Of a stretch of DNA of 64,000 bases, positions 55,253-64,000 are shown piece after piece. The notes beneath the pieces were generated by a model. That model did no database searches, was not told the DNA's origin, and saw only the letters and a list, made by a program, of their open reading frames with translations. Within the stretch, counting starts at the first letter, position 1, and every line of letters begins with the position of its first letter. The position numbers were made by a program, and so were the translations under genes. The stretch spans positions 124,001-188,000 of the forward strand of contig NZ_JAGWDK010000002.1 in assembly GCF_018398875.1 (NCBI RefSeq), read 5' to 3'. The DNA is from Bradyrhizobium sp. sGM-13 (GTDB lineage Bacteria > Pseudomonadota > Alphaproteobacteria > Rhizobiales > Xanthobacteraceae).

Positions 55253-56671
55253 CTAGTTGACGGGCCCGCCGCGACCTAAATGCTCCAGATCTGGCTCGAC
55301 TCTCGTTATCCCGGTCATCCGGTTGATCATGATCGTGATGAGCCACAGAACGACGCCCACCCCGATCAGGACGCCGGCGACCCGGTACTGAACGGGGTCA
55401 CGGCCGGCCCAGGGACTGGCGAGGAAAGCGCAAAATACAGCGCCCAGGATCGGCAGAATGGTCGGTGTGCGAAAATGCTGATGACTTACAGAATCGCGCC
55501 GAAGCACCAGTACCGCAACGTTAACCACCGTGAAAACGCATAACAAAAGCAGCGCGGTGGTGCCTCCGAGTGCCGGCACCTCACCGACGAACGTGATCAG
55601 GGCAAACGCCAGCAAGGTCGTGAAGCCGATGGCGACATAAGGCGTCCGCCGCTCCCTGTGTACTCTCCCGAGAGCTGGCGGAAGCACATGCTCGCGGCTC
55701 ATGCCATACACAAGTCGACTGGCCATGAGCATATTGATGAGAGCGGTGTTGGCCACGGCAAACATGGTGATGAATCCAAAGATCCAGATCGGAAAATTTG
55801 GCGCGCCCTGTTGGACGACCTTCAGAAGGGGTGTTTCGCCTTCGCCCAATTGCTCCGGCGCCACCAGGGTGATTGCCGAGACCGAGACAAGAACATAGAT
55901 CAGACAGGTAATCACAAGGCCTACAAGCAGCACCTTTGGAAAGTGGCGGCTTGGATCCTTGCATTCCTCGGCCATGTTGACCGAATCCTCGAAGCCTACC
56001 ATGGCAAAGAATGCGAGGGTGGTCGCGGCAATCACCGGCCAGAACATGCCGCCGTCAGCGGTCGAACGAAACTGGATGACACGCGAGACATCGCCCTGGC
56101 CTAGCCCGATCGCCCAAAGGCCGATCACAATGATGATCAGCAGTCCCGTCAGCTCCACACAGGTGAGAACGACGTTAGCTTTCAGACTTTCGCCAACACC
56201 GCGGAAATTGACCGCGGCAACGACTGCCATGAAAGCGAGACCGGTAATCGTGATGGCAAGGGCCGATAGGTTGAGGCCCATTGCGTTCGACATGTTCGCG
56301 GCGAAAGCCCGGGAAGCGGTCGATGCCGAGGTGATACCCGAGCACATCACCGCAAATGCAACGATGAAAGTGACGAAATGGATGCCAAAAGCCTTGTGAG
56401 TGTAGAGCGCCGCGCCCGCAGCTTTTGGATATTTCGTGACCAGTTCGAGATAGCTGAACGCGGTCACAAGGGCGACCACAAACGCAACCACAAAAGGCAG
56501 CCACACGACACCGCCGACCTGCTTCGCCACTTGGCCGGTGAGCGCATAGATTCCGGTGCCGAGAATATCGCCGACGATGAACAGCAAGAGCAGCCAGGGG
56601 CCCATGACCCTACGAAGGCTCGGTTCGGCGGCGATCGATTGAGTACCGGCGTTCATGGGGACATCGGTCAT
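55253..56671 (-). CDS. APC-family amino-acid permease
   Basis: 472 residues with 12 or more membrane segments. The APC signature lies in TM1 (GPWLLLLFIVGDILGTGIYALTG), and VGFEDSVNMAEECKDPSRHFP follows TM6, as in amino acid-polyamine permeases. AAGGACG precedes the ATG. Convergent with the reductase gene and not linked to a metabolic operon; the substrate cannot be told. Confidence 0.9.
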   Translation of the reverse strand: MTDVPMNAGTQSIAAEPSLRRVMGPWLLLLFIVGDILGTGIYALTGQVAKQVGGVVWLPFVVAFVVALVTAFSYLELVTKYPKAAGAALYTHKAFGIHFVTFIVAFAVMCSGITSASTASRAFAANMSNAMGLNLSALAITITGLAFMAVVAAVNFRGVGESLKANVVLTCVELTGLLIIIVIGLWAIGLGQGDVSRVIQFRSTADGGMFWPVIAATTLAFFAMVGFEDSVNMAEECKDPSRHFPKVLLVGLVITCLIYVLVSVSAITLVAPEQLGEGETPLLKVVQQGAPNFPIWIFGFITMFAVANTALINMLMASRLVYGMSREHVLPPALGRVHRERRTPYVAIGFTTLLAFALITFVGEVPALGGTTALLLLCVFTVVNVAVLVLRRDSVSHQHFRTPTILPILGAVFCAFLASPWAGRDPVQYRVAGVLIGVGVVLWLITIMINRMTGITRVEPDLEHLGRGGPVN

Positions 56672-56839
56672 CGCACGTCCTTTTTATCGGTGGCGCCAGC
56701 GCAGTCTACTGGTAGTTGAAGGCCTTGTGCAATAATTCTGCCCTAGGGTTCGGCGGTGCGAATTGGCTGAAATCCGGAACCATTGCCAGCCGCAGCCATT
56801 CAATTGGCTGGCTCGAAGCGAATCTCGGGAGGGCTTGAC

Positions 56840-57091
56840 ATGCGATTGATCACATCAACTGCGATACTGGTCCTATCGGCGCTTCCTGCGCTCGCCGATC
56901 GCGCGGTCACTGAAGACGAGCGCATAAGACTTGTCGCTGCGGCTCAGGCAGAGGGATGCTCAGGCGGCAAGCTCGAGATAGATGAAGACGACCAGCAGTT
57001 TGAGGTCGATGACGCCGTCTGCGCGGACGGCAAGAAGTATGATCTCAAGTTTGATATGCAAATGAAGTTGAAGCGGAAGAATCTGGACTGA
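56840..57091 (+). CDS. small exported PepSY-like protein
   Basis: 83 residues. A signal peptide (MRLITSTAILVLSALPALA) is followed by a domain resembling PepSY_2 (VTEDERIRLVAAAQAEGCSGGKLEIDEDDQQFEVDDAVCADGKKYDLKFD), with two cysteines. The ATG at 56840 has CGGGAGGG upstream; the frame extends 19 codons further. PepSY domains often act as inhibitors or binding modules; the partner is unknown. Confidence 0.75.
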   Translation: MRLITSTAILVLSALPALADRAVTEDERIRLVAAAQAEGCSGGKLEIDEDDQQFEVDDAVCADGKKYDLKFDMQMKLKRKNLD

Positions 57092-57284
57092 GTTCCGACG
57101 CAAATCCTCCTCGCAAGGGCGTCCTCACAGGCTTTCCACCACGTTCGCAAACCAAGCGCCTGATTTGTCGCGCATTTTCTAACTCCCTTCCACACCGCGG
57201 GAAATAAAATCACCCGCGTTGAGATTGCGTCTCACCGCCACGAAGATCGCCGCCAGAGCCAACACTGTTTGAGCGAGGCGCGAC

Positions 57285-59084
57285 ATGGCGAAGATGCGGG
57301 CGATCGATGCGGCTGTGCGGATCCTGGAGAAGGAAGGTGTGACCATCGCCTTTGGCGTTCCGGGCGCTGCGATCAATCCGCTTTACTCCGCGCTGAAGAA
57401 GCGCGGCTCGATCGGGCACATTCTGGCGCGCCATGTCGAGGGTGCCTCGCACATGGCCGAGGGCTATACCCGCGCCAAGGCGGGCAACATCGGCGTCTGC
57501 ATCGGCACCTCGGGTCCGGCCGGCACCGACATGATCACCGGGCTTTATTCGGCGATCGCGGATTCGATCCCGATCTTGTGCATCACCGGGCAGGCGCCGC
57601 GGGCGCGGCTCTACAAGGAAGACTTTCAGGCCATCGATATAGAATCGATTGCAAAACCGGTGACGAAATGGGCGGTGACCGTGCGCGAGCCGGCGCTGGT
57701 GCCGCGCGTGTTCAGCCAGGCGTTCCACATCATGCGTTCGGGCCGTCCTGGTCCCGTGTTGATCGACCTGCCGCTTGACGTGCAGGTTGCGGAGATCGAA
57801 TTCGACGACGAGACCTATGAGCCGCTGCCGGTCTACAAACCTGCGGCGACCCGCAAGCAGATCGAGAAGGCGCTCGACATGCTCAATGCGGCGGAGCGGC
57901 CGCTGATCGTGGCGGGCGGCGGCGTCATCAATGCCGACGCGTCCGAGCTGCTGGTGCGGTTCGCCGAGACGGTCAACGTTCCCGTGGTGCCGACGCTGAT
58001 GGGGTGGGGCGCTATTCCCGACGATCACGTGCTGATGGCGGGCATGGTCGGCTTGCAGACCAGCCACCGCTACGGCAACGCGACCATGCTGCAATCCGAC
58101 TTCGTGCTCGGCATCGGCAACCGCTGGGCCAACCGGCACACCGGCTCGATCGAGACCTACACCAAGGGTCGCAAATTTGTGCATGTCGACATCGAGCCGA
58201 CGCAGATCGGACGCGTGTTCAATCCCGATTTCGGCATGGTCTCCGACGCCAAGGCTGCACTGGAATTGTTCGTCGCCGTTGCCAGAGAGTGGCGCAAGGC
58301 CGGCAAGTTGAGGGAGCGGCAGGCATGGCCGGCGGCGTGCCAGGACCGCAAGCGCACGATGCTGCGCAAGAGCCATTTCGACGACATCCCGATCAAGCCG
58401 CAGCGCGTCTACGAGGAGATGAGCAAGGCGTTCGGACGCGATACCTGCTACGTCAGCGTGATCGGATTATCGCAGATCGCCGGCGCGCAATTCCTAGGCG
58501 TCTACGGCCCGCGCAACTGGATCAATGCGGGGCAGGCCGGCCCGCTCGGCTGGACATTGCCGGCGGCGCTTGGCGTGCGTGCGGCCGATCCGTCGCGCCA
58601 GATCGTTGCGCTGTCGGGCGATTACGATTTCCAATTCCTGATCGAGGAGCTCGCGGTCGGAGCGCAGTTCAAGCTGCCCTACATTCACGTCGTCGTGAAC
58701 AACTCCTATCTCGGGCTGATCCGCCAGGCGCAGCGCGGTTTTGACATGGACTATCACGTCCAGCTCTCCTTCGAGAACATCAACGCACCCGAAATCGGCG
58801 TCTATGGCGTGGACCACGTCGCGGTCGCGGAGGGACTCGGCTGCAAGGCGATCCGCGTCACCGACCCGAACCACGCGCAGGCGGCGTTCGCCACCGCGCG
58901 CGAGTGGATGGCGGAATTCCAGGTGCCCGTCGTCGTCGAGTTCATTCTCGAGCGGGTCACCAACATCTCGATGGGCACCGAGATCGACAACATCATTGAG
59001 TTCGAGGAGGTGCTCCATCTGCCGCTGGACGACACCCCGGCCAAAGCGAGCGCGCCACAATCCGGCAAGCTGCTGCCGGCATAA
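57285..59084 (+). CDS. gcl: glyoxylate carboligase
   Basis: 599 residues. This ThDP enzyme joins two glyoxylates into tartronate semialdehyde with loss of CO2. The glutamate conserved in other ThDP enzymes is Val51 ([14 protein letters not shown]), a hallmark of Gcl. The ThDP motif [15 protein letters not shown]...[10 protein letters not shown] and the FAD-binding region ([17 protein letters not shown]) are present. First gene of gcl-hyi-glxR, with hyi 15 bp downstream. It could assimilate glyoxylate made from oxalate, linking it to the oxalate island 4 kb away. Confidence 0.95.
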   Translation: MAKMRAIDAAVRILEKEGVTIAFGVPGAAINPLYSALKKRGSIGHILARHVEGASHMAEGYTRAKAGNIGVCIGTSGPAGTDMITGLYSAIADSIPILCITGQAPRARLYKEDFQAIDIESIAKPVTKWAVTVREPALVPRVFSQAFHIMRSGRPGPVLIDLPLDVQVAEIEFDDETYEPLPVYKPAATRKQIEKALDMLNAAERPLIVAGGGVINADASELLVRFAETVNVPVVPTLMGWGAIPDDHVLMAGMVGLQTSHRYGNATMLQSDFVLGIGNRWANRHTGSIETYTKGRKFVHVDIEPTQIGRVFNPDFGMVSDAKAALELFVAVAREWRKAGKLRERQAWPAACQDRKRTMLRKSHFDDIPIKPQRVYEEMSKAFGRDTCYVSVIGLSQIAGAQFLGVYGPRNWINAGQAGPLGWTLPAALGVRAADPSRQIVALSGDYDFQFLIEELAVGAQFKLPYIHVVVNNSYLGLIRQAQRGFDMDYHVQLSFENINAPEIGVYGVDHVAVAEGLGCKAIRVTDPNHAQAAFATAREWMAEFQVPVVVEFILERVTNISMGTEIDNIIEFEEVLHLPLDDTPAKASAPQSGKLLPA

Positions 59085-59099
59085 AGGGAGAATCTGATC

Positions 59100-59885
59100 G
59101 TGCCGAAATTTGCCGCCAATCTCACCATGCTGTTCGGCGAGCAGCCGTTCCTCGATCGCTTTGCGGCCGCCAAGGCGGCAGGATTTACCGGGGTCGAATA
59201 TCTATTCCCGTATGATTTCGACAAGGCCGATCTGCGCGAGCAGTTGCACCAGCACGGGCTGACGCAGGTGCTGCACAATCTCCCCGCCGGCAACTGGGCA
59301 GCCGGCGAGCGCGGCATCGCTATCCTGCCCGATCGCGCCGACGAATTTCGTGACGGCGTCGGACGCGCCATCGATTACGCCAAGGCGCTCGATTGCCGCC
59401 AGCTCAACTGCCTGGTCGGTATCGCGCCTGACGGTGCTGATGCGATCGATCTCAACGAGACATTGATTGGCAATCTTCGCTTTGCGGCGGACGCGCTCGC
59501 TAAGCAGCAGATCAAACTCCTGATCGAGCCGATCAACACGATCGACATCCCCGGCTTTTTCCTGAACAAGACCGCACAGGCGCTCCAGCTCATTGCCGAT
59601 GTGCGCTCAAGCAATCTGTTCGTGCAGTACGACATCTACCACATGCAGGTGATGGAGGGTGACATTGCGCGAAGCCTGCAAAAGCATCTGCCGCGCATCG
59701 CCCATGTGCAACTCGCCGATAACCCCGGCCGCAATGAACCCGGCACCGGCGAGATCAACTATCCCTTCCTGTTCCGCCATCTCGACGCTATTGGTTATCG
59801 CGGCTGGATCGGCTGCGAATACAAGCCGAGGACGACGACGGTCGAGAGCCTCGGCTGGCACGCCGCGCTGACCGCCGATACCTGA
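59100..59885 (+). CDS. hyi: hydroxypyruvate isomerase
   Basis: 261 residues from a GTG with AAAGGGAG upstream, the usual Hyi length. TIM-barrel signatures: FAANLTMLFGEQPFLDRFAAAKAAGFTGVEYLFPY, the metal-site Glu in LLIEPINTIDIPGFFLN, VQYDIYHMQVMEGD and HVQLADNPGRNEPGTGEINY. It interconverts hydroxypyruvate and tartronate semialdehyde. Second gene of the glyoxylate operon, with glxR 27 bp downstream. Confidence 0.95.
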   Translation: MPKFAANLTMLFGEQPFLDRFAAAKAAGFTGVEYLFPYDFDKADLREQLHQHGLTQVLHNLPAGNWAAGERGIAILPDRADEFRDGVGRAIDYAKALDCRQLNCLVGIAPDGADAIDLNETLIGNLRFAADALAKQQIKLLIEPINTIDIPGFFLNKTAQALQLIADVRSSNLFVQYDIYHMQVMEGDIARSLQKHLPRIAHVQLADNPGRNEPGTGEINYPFLFRHLDAIGYRGWIGCEYKPRTTTVESLGWHAALTADT

Positions 59886-59912
59886 ACAAGAAACGAAATA
59901 AGGGGAGTTGAA

Positions 59913-60800
59913 ATGATCGATATCGGCTTTATCGGCCTCGGCACCATGGGGCGCCCGATGGCGGGCCATCTGCAGGCGGCAGGCCACCGCCTGTTCCTGC
60001 ACGATATCGGACCCATCGCACCAGAGCTGGTTGCGGCGGGCGGCGAGGTCTGCAAATCGGGCAAGGAAGTCGCCGAGAAGGCCGACGTCGTCATCATCAT
60101 GGTGCCTGACACGCCGCATGTGGAGGCGGTCTTGTTCGGGAAGGACGGCGTCGCCCAGGGTCTCTCCAGGGGGCAGATCGTCGTCGACATGAGTTCGATC
60201 TCGCCGCTCGCCACCAAGGAATTTGCCAAGAAGGTGGAGGCGCTCGGCGCCGACTATCTCGACGCGCCGGTCTCCGGTGGCGAGGTCGGCGCCAAGGCGG
60301 CGAGCCTCACCATCATGGTCGGCGGACCGGAGCGCGCGTTCAACGCGATGAAGCCCGTGTTCGACAAGATGGGCAAGAACGTCACCCTGGTCGGCGGCAA
60401 TGGCGACGGGCAGACCACCAAGGTCGCCAACCAGATCATCGTGGCGCTGACGATCGAGGCGGTCGGCGAGGCGCTGTTGTTTGCGTCGAAGGCCGGCGCG
60501 GATCCAGCGCTGGTGCGCAAGGCGCTGATGGGCGGCTTCGCATCGTCGCGGATTCTCGAAGTGCATGGCGAGCGCATGGTGAAGCGCAATTTCGAGCCGG
60601 GCTTTCGGATCGAGCTGCACCAGAAGGATCTCAATCTGGCGCTGGAGGGCGCGCGTGCGCTCGGCCTTTCCTTGCCGAGCACGGCGCTGGCCCAGCAATT
60701 ATTCAGCTCCTGTACCGCTCATGGCGGCAAGGCATGGGACCATTCGGGAATGGTGCGCGCGCTTGAAATGATGGCGAGCCACGAAATCACCAAAGCCTGA
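59913..60800 (+). CDS. glxR: 2-hydroxy-3-oxopropionate (tartronate semialdehyde) reductase
   Basis: 295 residues of the beta-hydroxyacid dehydrogenase family. It has the cofactor motif GFIGLGTMGRPMAGHL, the substrate loop DAPVSGGEVGAKAASLTIMVGG, and the catalytic Lys170 in GDGQTTKVANQ. It reduces tartronate semialdehyde to D-glycerate, completing the glycerate route from glyoxylate. AAGGGGAG lies upstream. Last gene of gcl-hyi-glxR. Confidence 0.93.
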   Translation: MIDIGFIGLGTMGRPMAGHLQAAGHRLFLHDIGPIAPELVAAGGEVCKSGKEVAEKADVVIIMVPDTPHVEAVLFGKDGVAQGLSRGQIVVDMSSISPLATKEFAKKVEALGADYLDAPVSGGEVGAKAASLTIMVGGPERAFNAMKPVFDKMGKNVTLVGGNGDGQTTKVANQIIVALTIEAVGEALLFASKAGADPALVRKALMGGFASSRILEVHGERMVKRNFEPGFRIELHQKDLNLALEGARALGLSLPSTALAQQLFSSCTAHGGKAWDHSGMVRALEMMASHEITKA

Positions 60801-60929
60801 TCTTTCGTTCTCCCTGTGACTGGAACCGCGTCGAGCTATCGGCGCGGCCCTTTTTGCTGCCGCATTGGAACCGGAACTTTCGTACGCCTCCCGTGGTTGA
60901 GACACATCATCAATTTACTGGAGCACGTG

Positions 60930-61313
60930 ATGAATTATCGTTTGGCAGTTTCGCTGATTGCTGCTTCGTTGCTGACCTCTGGCGCGGCATTCGCTCAATC
61001 GACAACCGCGCAAGGTGCCGCGGATGGCGCCGCCGCGGGCGCTGAAGTTGGTGGCCCGGTCGGCGCGATCGTCGGCGGCACGGTGGGTGCTGCGCTCGGC
61101 GCGGCCGTGGAGATTCCGAACGCCGTGATCAACTCGGTCCCGCGAGACCGATCTGTCGTGGTTCGTGAGCATGTGGTGGTGGGCGAGCCGCTGCCGCCGA
61201 CCGTCCAACTTCGTCCGGTGCCGCGATACAGCGAATACCGCTATGCGGTGGTCAACGATCGTCGCGTGATCGTGGAGCCGCGCACGCGCAGGATTGTGAG
61301 GATCCTCGACTAA
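60930..61313 (+). CDS. exported DUF1236-type protein
   Basis: 127 residues. A signal peptide (MNYRLAVSLIAASLLTSGAAFA) is followed by a Gly/Ala-rich segment (AADGAAAGAEVGGPVGAIVGGTVGAALGAAVEIP) resembling glycine-zipper domains, then a C-terminal DUF1236-like stretch (YRYAVVNDRRVIVEPRTRRIVRIL). Such proteins are common in rhizobial envelopes. Own terminator 27 bp downstream. Confidence 0.85.
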   Translation: MNYRLAVSLIAASLLTSGAAFAQSTTAQGAADGAAAGAEVGGPVGAIVGGTVGAALGAAVEIPNAVINSVPRDRSVVVREHVVVGEPLPPTVQLRPVPRYSEYRYAVVNDRRVIVEPRTRRIVRILD

Positions 61314-61339
61314 CGAACGAACGCAGCTCGTACTGACCC

Positions 61340-61368
61340 ATCCTCGCGGGCGATCGTCCCGCGAGGAT
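61340..61368 (+). terminator. terminator of the DUF1236-type gene
   Basis: ATCCTCGCGGG-CGATCGT-CCCGCGAGGAT followed by TTTTC. Confidence 0.9.
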
Positions 61369-61376
61369 TTTTCTTG

Positions 61377-61730
61377 TCACGATGCGCGATGGCGCGATCG
61401 CCTGATCTTCCAATCGAGAACCATAGCAGCCGCAAGCCCGACGGCTGCCGCCAGCGCGTCGACCACAAAGTCCTCCATGCGAGCATGCCGGCCCGGCGCC
61501 CAGAACTGCAGGATTTCGATCAGGCCGGTGTAAGCGATGATGAAGGCCGCCGTGTGCAACCGGTTGCGTGTGTGGGCCAATCCGAAGGCCAGTCCGAGCA
61601 GCACAAAAGCAAGCGCATGCTCCCCGTTCTGCCCGAGGTTTGAATGCGGCCGCTGTCCCGCCGGCCCGAGCGTCGCGAAGGCGATTGCCGCGGCAAGGCC
61701 CCAGGCGAATAGTCGAAGGATGATCGTCAT
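61377..61730 (-). CDS. VanZ-like small membrane protein
   Basis: 117 residues from ATG 61730 (an ATG at 61769 is possible). Four membrane segments occur, with the VanZ-type pattern QNGEHALAFVLLGLAFGLAHTR, TGLIEILQFWAPGRHARMEDFVVDALAAAVG. Function of these proteins in Gram-negatives is unknown. Same strand as the ThDP decarboxylase pair, 76 bp downstream. Confidence 0.8.
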   Translation of the reverse strand: MTIILRLFAWGLAAAIAFATLGPAGQRPHSNLGQNGEHALAFVLLGLAFGLAHTRNRLHTAAFIIAYTGLIEILQFWAPGRHARMEDFVVDALAAAVGLAAAMVLDWKIRRSRHRAS

Positions 61731-61805
61731 CGGAATGGCATAGCACGATTTCTGTGCCGGCCATCCCATGCACGCAAACCGGCAAGGCCTGTGGTTAATT
61801 GCCGC

Positions 61806-62414
61806 TCAGAGCGGCTCCCGTACGCCCATACCGTGCATGAAGCGCTCCCGGATCTGGACGGGGTCGCGGCGGGTGGTGCCGACGCCTGGCTTGTCGTCGA
61901 TGCGGACGCCGATCAGCGCCGGGCCCGCGGCCGACATTGACTGCTCGATCAGGCGCTCAAAGTCCTCCTCGTCCGCCGCCCAGGCGCTGTTGGCGAGGCC
62001 GCTCGCGACCGCGATAGCGACGATGTCGGCCACGGCGGCAGCCGGCGTCGGTTGTGCGCCGGTGATCTGGTAGATGCCGTTGTCCATCACGATCATGGTG
62101 AGATTTTTGGGCGCCAATGTCGCGATCGTCGAGAGCGATCCCAGTTGCATCAACAGCGAGCCGTCGCCCTCCAGCGCAAACACGCGTCGATTCGGTTGCG
62201 CGAGCGCAACGCCGAGCGCGATCGGGAAGGCGAGGCCCATGCTGCCGAGCATGTAGAAATTCTGCGGCCGGTGGCCGGCGGCCCACAGGTCGAAATTGGT
62301 GTTGCCGATGCCGCCGATCACGGCTTCCTCGTTCTTCAACTTCGCAATCAGCCGCGAGGTGAGGTCGAAGCGGTTCATGACCTTGGTGTTGCGGGCAGGG
62401 GTATCGCTGTTCAT
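61806..62414 (-). CDS. ThDP decarboxylase, beta (ThDP-binding) subunit, sulfopyruvate/phosphonopyruvate type
   Basis: 202 residues. It matches the C-terminal half of ThDP decarboxylases: GSMGLAFPIALGVALAQ, and the ThDP/Mg motif GDGSLLMQLGSLSTIATLAPKNLTMIVMDNGIYQIT. With the adjacent alpha subunit it forms a split enzyme like ComDE (sulfopyruvate decarboxylase). The Met at 62414 is 8 bp after the alpha stop. Substrate uncertain; phosphonopyruvate or another 3-substituted pyruvate is equally possible. Confidence 0.85.
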   Translation of the reverse strand: MNSDTPARNTKVMNRFDLTSRLIAKLKNEEAVIGGIGNTNFDLWAAGHRPQNFYMLGSMGLAFPIALGVALAQPNRRVFALEGDGSLLMQLGSLSTIATLAPKNLTMIVMDNGIYQITGAQPTPAAAVADIVAIAVASGLANSAWAADEEDFERLIEQSMSAAGPALIGVRIDDKPGVGTTRRDPVQIRERFMHGMGVREPL

Positions 62415-62422
62415 GAGATCGC

Positions 62423-63022
62423 TCACTTGTCGAACACTTTGCCGCCGGTCAGAAGCGGCGAGAGGATCAGCGCCACCGGTGCTTGCGTGGCGATAGCCTG
62501 CTTGATGGAGCGGTCGACGATGAATTCGAACTCGTCGAGCCTTGTCGCGGTGTGATGCTCCATCGCGAGCGAGTCCAGCACCGGCCGCATGGTGCGGCAT
62601 ACCAGCGACTGGCCGTAGTTGAATTCGCCGAGCGTGCCGCGTTCGGACACGAACATGATCAGCGGGATCTGATAGGGCACGGCCAGCGACGCCAGCACGT
62701 TCGCGAGCGTTGCAAATCCCGAAGTCTGCATCAGCACTGCGCCACGCATGCCGGCCATCCAGGCGCCGGAGACGATGCCGACCGCTTCCTCTTCGCGTGC
62801 CGCGGGGAAGGTGGTGAAGAAGGGATCGGCGTGCAGGTTCCTGATCAGCGTCGTGAGGACGCGATCGGGCACGTAGGGGACGAGGCGAATGTCGTTGCGT
62901 TTGAGGGATTGCAGCACGATGCCGTGCCAGCTCTTCTCAGAGGTGCTGCTCTCGGAAGTGCTCCTTTCGGAAGTGCTCTTCTCGGAAGTACCTGGCGAGG
63001 TTTTTTCCTCTGCAACCGCCAT
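62423..63022 (-). CDS. ThDP decarboxylase, alpha subunit, with Ser/Thr/Glu repeat N-terminus
   Basis: 199 residues. The N-terminal ~32 residues contain four 5-residue repeats (TSEKS, TSERS, TSESS, TSEKS). The rest is the N-terminal half of a ThDP decarboxylase, with the catalytic Glu region FPAAREEEAVGIVSGAWMAG and QTSGFATLANVLASLAVPYQIPLIMFVSERG, as in ComD. AGGGAG precedes the ATG. Two-gene operon with the beta subunit; a D-2-hydroxyacid dehydrogenase gene is divergent and could act on the same pathway. Confidence 0.85.
   Translation of the reverse strand: MAVAEEKTSPGTSEKSTSERSTSESSTSEKSWHGIVLQSLKRNDIRLVPYVPDRVLTTLIRNLHADPFFTTFPAAREEEAVGIVSGAWMAGMRGAVLMQTSGFATLANVLASLAVPYQIPLIMFVSERGTLGEFNYGQSLVCRTMRPVLDSLAMEHHTATRLDEFEFIVDRSIKQAIATQAPVALILSPLLTGGKVFDK
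62930..62989 (-). repeat. 15-bp tandem repeat (x4) in the alpha-subunit gene
   Basis: Four in-frame copies of a 15-base unit (GAAGTGCTC-type on the + strand) encode TSE(K/R/S)S. Copy number may vary between strains. Confidence 0.75.
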
Positions 63023-63347
63023 TTTGGTCTCCCTTTGCCGCGCCGATTTTCGCTGGCGTTCATCCTTGGAGCGGCGAAACTTGACGCCGTGAGCGAGATT
63101 GTCAACATGTTCCGATCGTATCCTGCTCTGCGCCGCGCGCCGCTACATCAGGCATGCGACGATGTGAGATAAGCAAGAAAAGATTTCGAGAGGGGATGCC
63201 CATGGCTAGATTTGTCCGGACTGCCGCCGACGCGGCGTCGGCTGCCGCACCTGGGCCGCCCGTCCTTCCGCCCAGACCTGTTTCCTGATCGGCTCCCGCC
63301 AAATCGAACAAGTCTGCGCTCTTCCGAACTGAAAGTTGCCAAGGAAA

Positions 63348-64000
63348 ATGACCGTCAACAACAAGCGCGTGTTCTACGTCAAATACCTCGCCCACGAGAT
63401 CTATGTCGATATCATGAAAGCGCGCCCCGACGTGCGGCTCGATCGACTGGAGAATGACAGCCCGGATACGATCGCAGCGCCGATCTTGTCGGCGGCGCAT
63501 GCCTACCAGGTCGGCGCGGCACGCGACGAGATCGCCAGGCAGTTCCATGTCGATCAGGATCTGTTGCGGAGGGCGCCCAACCTCCTGATCGTCTCCTCGA
63601 ACGGGGCGGGCTTCGATCCCGTCGACGTGGATGCCTGCACGGCGGCCGGCGTGCTCGTCGTCAACCAGTCCGGCGGCAACGCCAATTCGGTCGCCGAACA
63701 TGCGCTGGGGATGATGCTGACGCTGTCCAAGCGCATCCTCGAATCCGACCGCGCGCTGCGCCGCCAGGCCAACGTCAACCGCAACGCGCTGATCGGCAAC
63801 GAGGTGCAGGGCAAAACGGTCGGCATCGTCGGGATCGGCAATGTTGGCCGCCGTATCGCCGAGCTCTGCAACGGCCTGCTGCATATGAAGGTGATCGCCT
63901 ACGATCCCTATCTGACCGCGGAAGAAATCGCCGCCCGCGGCGGCGAAAAGATCGAGCTTCACGATCTGATGCGCCGTTCGGATTTCGTCTCGATCTCCTG
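63348..64000 (+). CDS. D-2-hydroxyacid dehydrogenase (SerA-like), C-terminus cut by window edge
   Basis: 217 residues visible. The substrate-domain segments NLLIVSSNGAGFDPVDVDACTAAGVLVVNQSGGNANSVAEHALGMMLTLSKRI and the NAD motif VGIVGIGNVGRRIAEL are typical of the family, which reduces 2-oxo acids or oxidises 3-phosphoglycerate. AAGGAAA precedes the ATG. The catalytic Glu and His would lie beyond the edge. Divergent from the ThDP decarboxylase pair. Confidence 0.88.
   Translation, partial: MTVNNKRVFYVKYLAHEIYVDIMKARPDVRLDRLENDSPDTIAAPILSAAHAYQVGAARDEIARQFHVDQDLLRRAPNLLIVSSNGAGFDPVDVDACTAAGVLVVNQSGGNANSVAEHALGMMLTLSKRILESDRALRRQANVNRNALIGNEVQGKTVGIVGIGNVGRRIAELCNGLLHMKVIAYDPYLTAEEIAARGGEKIELHDLMRRSDFVSIS

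Noticed and set aside
63198..63290. 30-codon frame (MPMARFVRTAADAASA...) before the dehydrogenase gene
   Set aside because: It has a fair ribosome site, but the Ala/Pro-rich product has no feature to support it.

Overview
The window looks like chromosome of a Bradyrhizobium-type alphaproteobacterium (family Nitrobacteraceae). The clues are the high GC with C/G-ending codons, the gene families (oxalate frc/oxc/oxlT, glyoxylate gcl-hyi-glxR, a PleC/DivJ-like kinase, an fds-type LysR regulator), and dispersed intergenic repeats that I recall as typical of Bradyrhizobium. This assignment is inference; no rRNA or tRNA gene was seen.

Layout. 0-5.2 kb: a minus-strand heavy-metal efflux operon (Cys-rich exported protein, membrane-fusion protein with a fused N-terminal domain, CzcA/CusA-type RND pump cut by the window edge). 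5.2-8.6 kb: small proteins and an ECF sigma/anti-sigma pair divergent from a DUF4394-type exported protein. 8.6-10.3 kb: a broken fdsG beside an intact LysR gene. 10.3-14.2 kb: a PAS histidine kinase and a long CDF transporter. 14.2-15.3 kb: dispersed repeats. 15.4-18.7 kb: a very large class III cyclase/ATPase/TPR protein. 19.1-22.7 kb: PQQ alcohol dehydrogenase, cytochrome c and PCuAC copper chaperone. 23-27.3 kb: oxidoreductases. 27.4-29.8 kb: a two-gene operon of a PPi-type phosphofructokinase and an archaeal-type fructose-bisphosphate aldolase/phosphatase. 30.2-37.2 kb: a type I secretion locus with two Gly/Asn-repeat proteins, ABC exporter, HlyD adaptor, a LuxR-type regulator and a lipoprotein. 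37.5-53 kb: an oxalate island. 53-61 kb: IclR, ketopantoate-reductase-like, permease and the glyoxylate operon gcl-hyi-glxR. 61.4-64 kb: VanZ-like protein, a split ThDP decarboxylase and a D-2-hydroxyacid dehydrogenase cut by the edge.

How the genes work together. The clearest integrated unit is the oxalate island. OxlT would exchange oxalate for formate, Frc makes oxalyl-CoA, Oxc decarboxylates it, an ADP-forming acyl-CoA ligase sits divergently, and a TctCBA transporter lies between them. Six near-palindromic 17-bp sequences (consensus TGGYATACMWAATRCCA) sit upstream of the CBS-protein gene, oxlT, tctC, a 45-residue small ORF, gntR-oxc-frc and the ligase gene. The GntR protein encoded in the island is the obvious candidate to bind them, so these units probably form one regulon. 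The glyoxylate operon 4 kb downstream could assimilate C2 units derived from oxalate. The second integrated unit is the secretion locus: both repeat proteins lack a Sec signal and lie directly upstream of a translationally coupled exporter/adaptor pair, so they are its likely cargo.

Decayed gene pieces (fdsG, the 5' end of a nitronate monooxygenase, the 3' end of an frc copy) mark past rearrangements.
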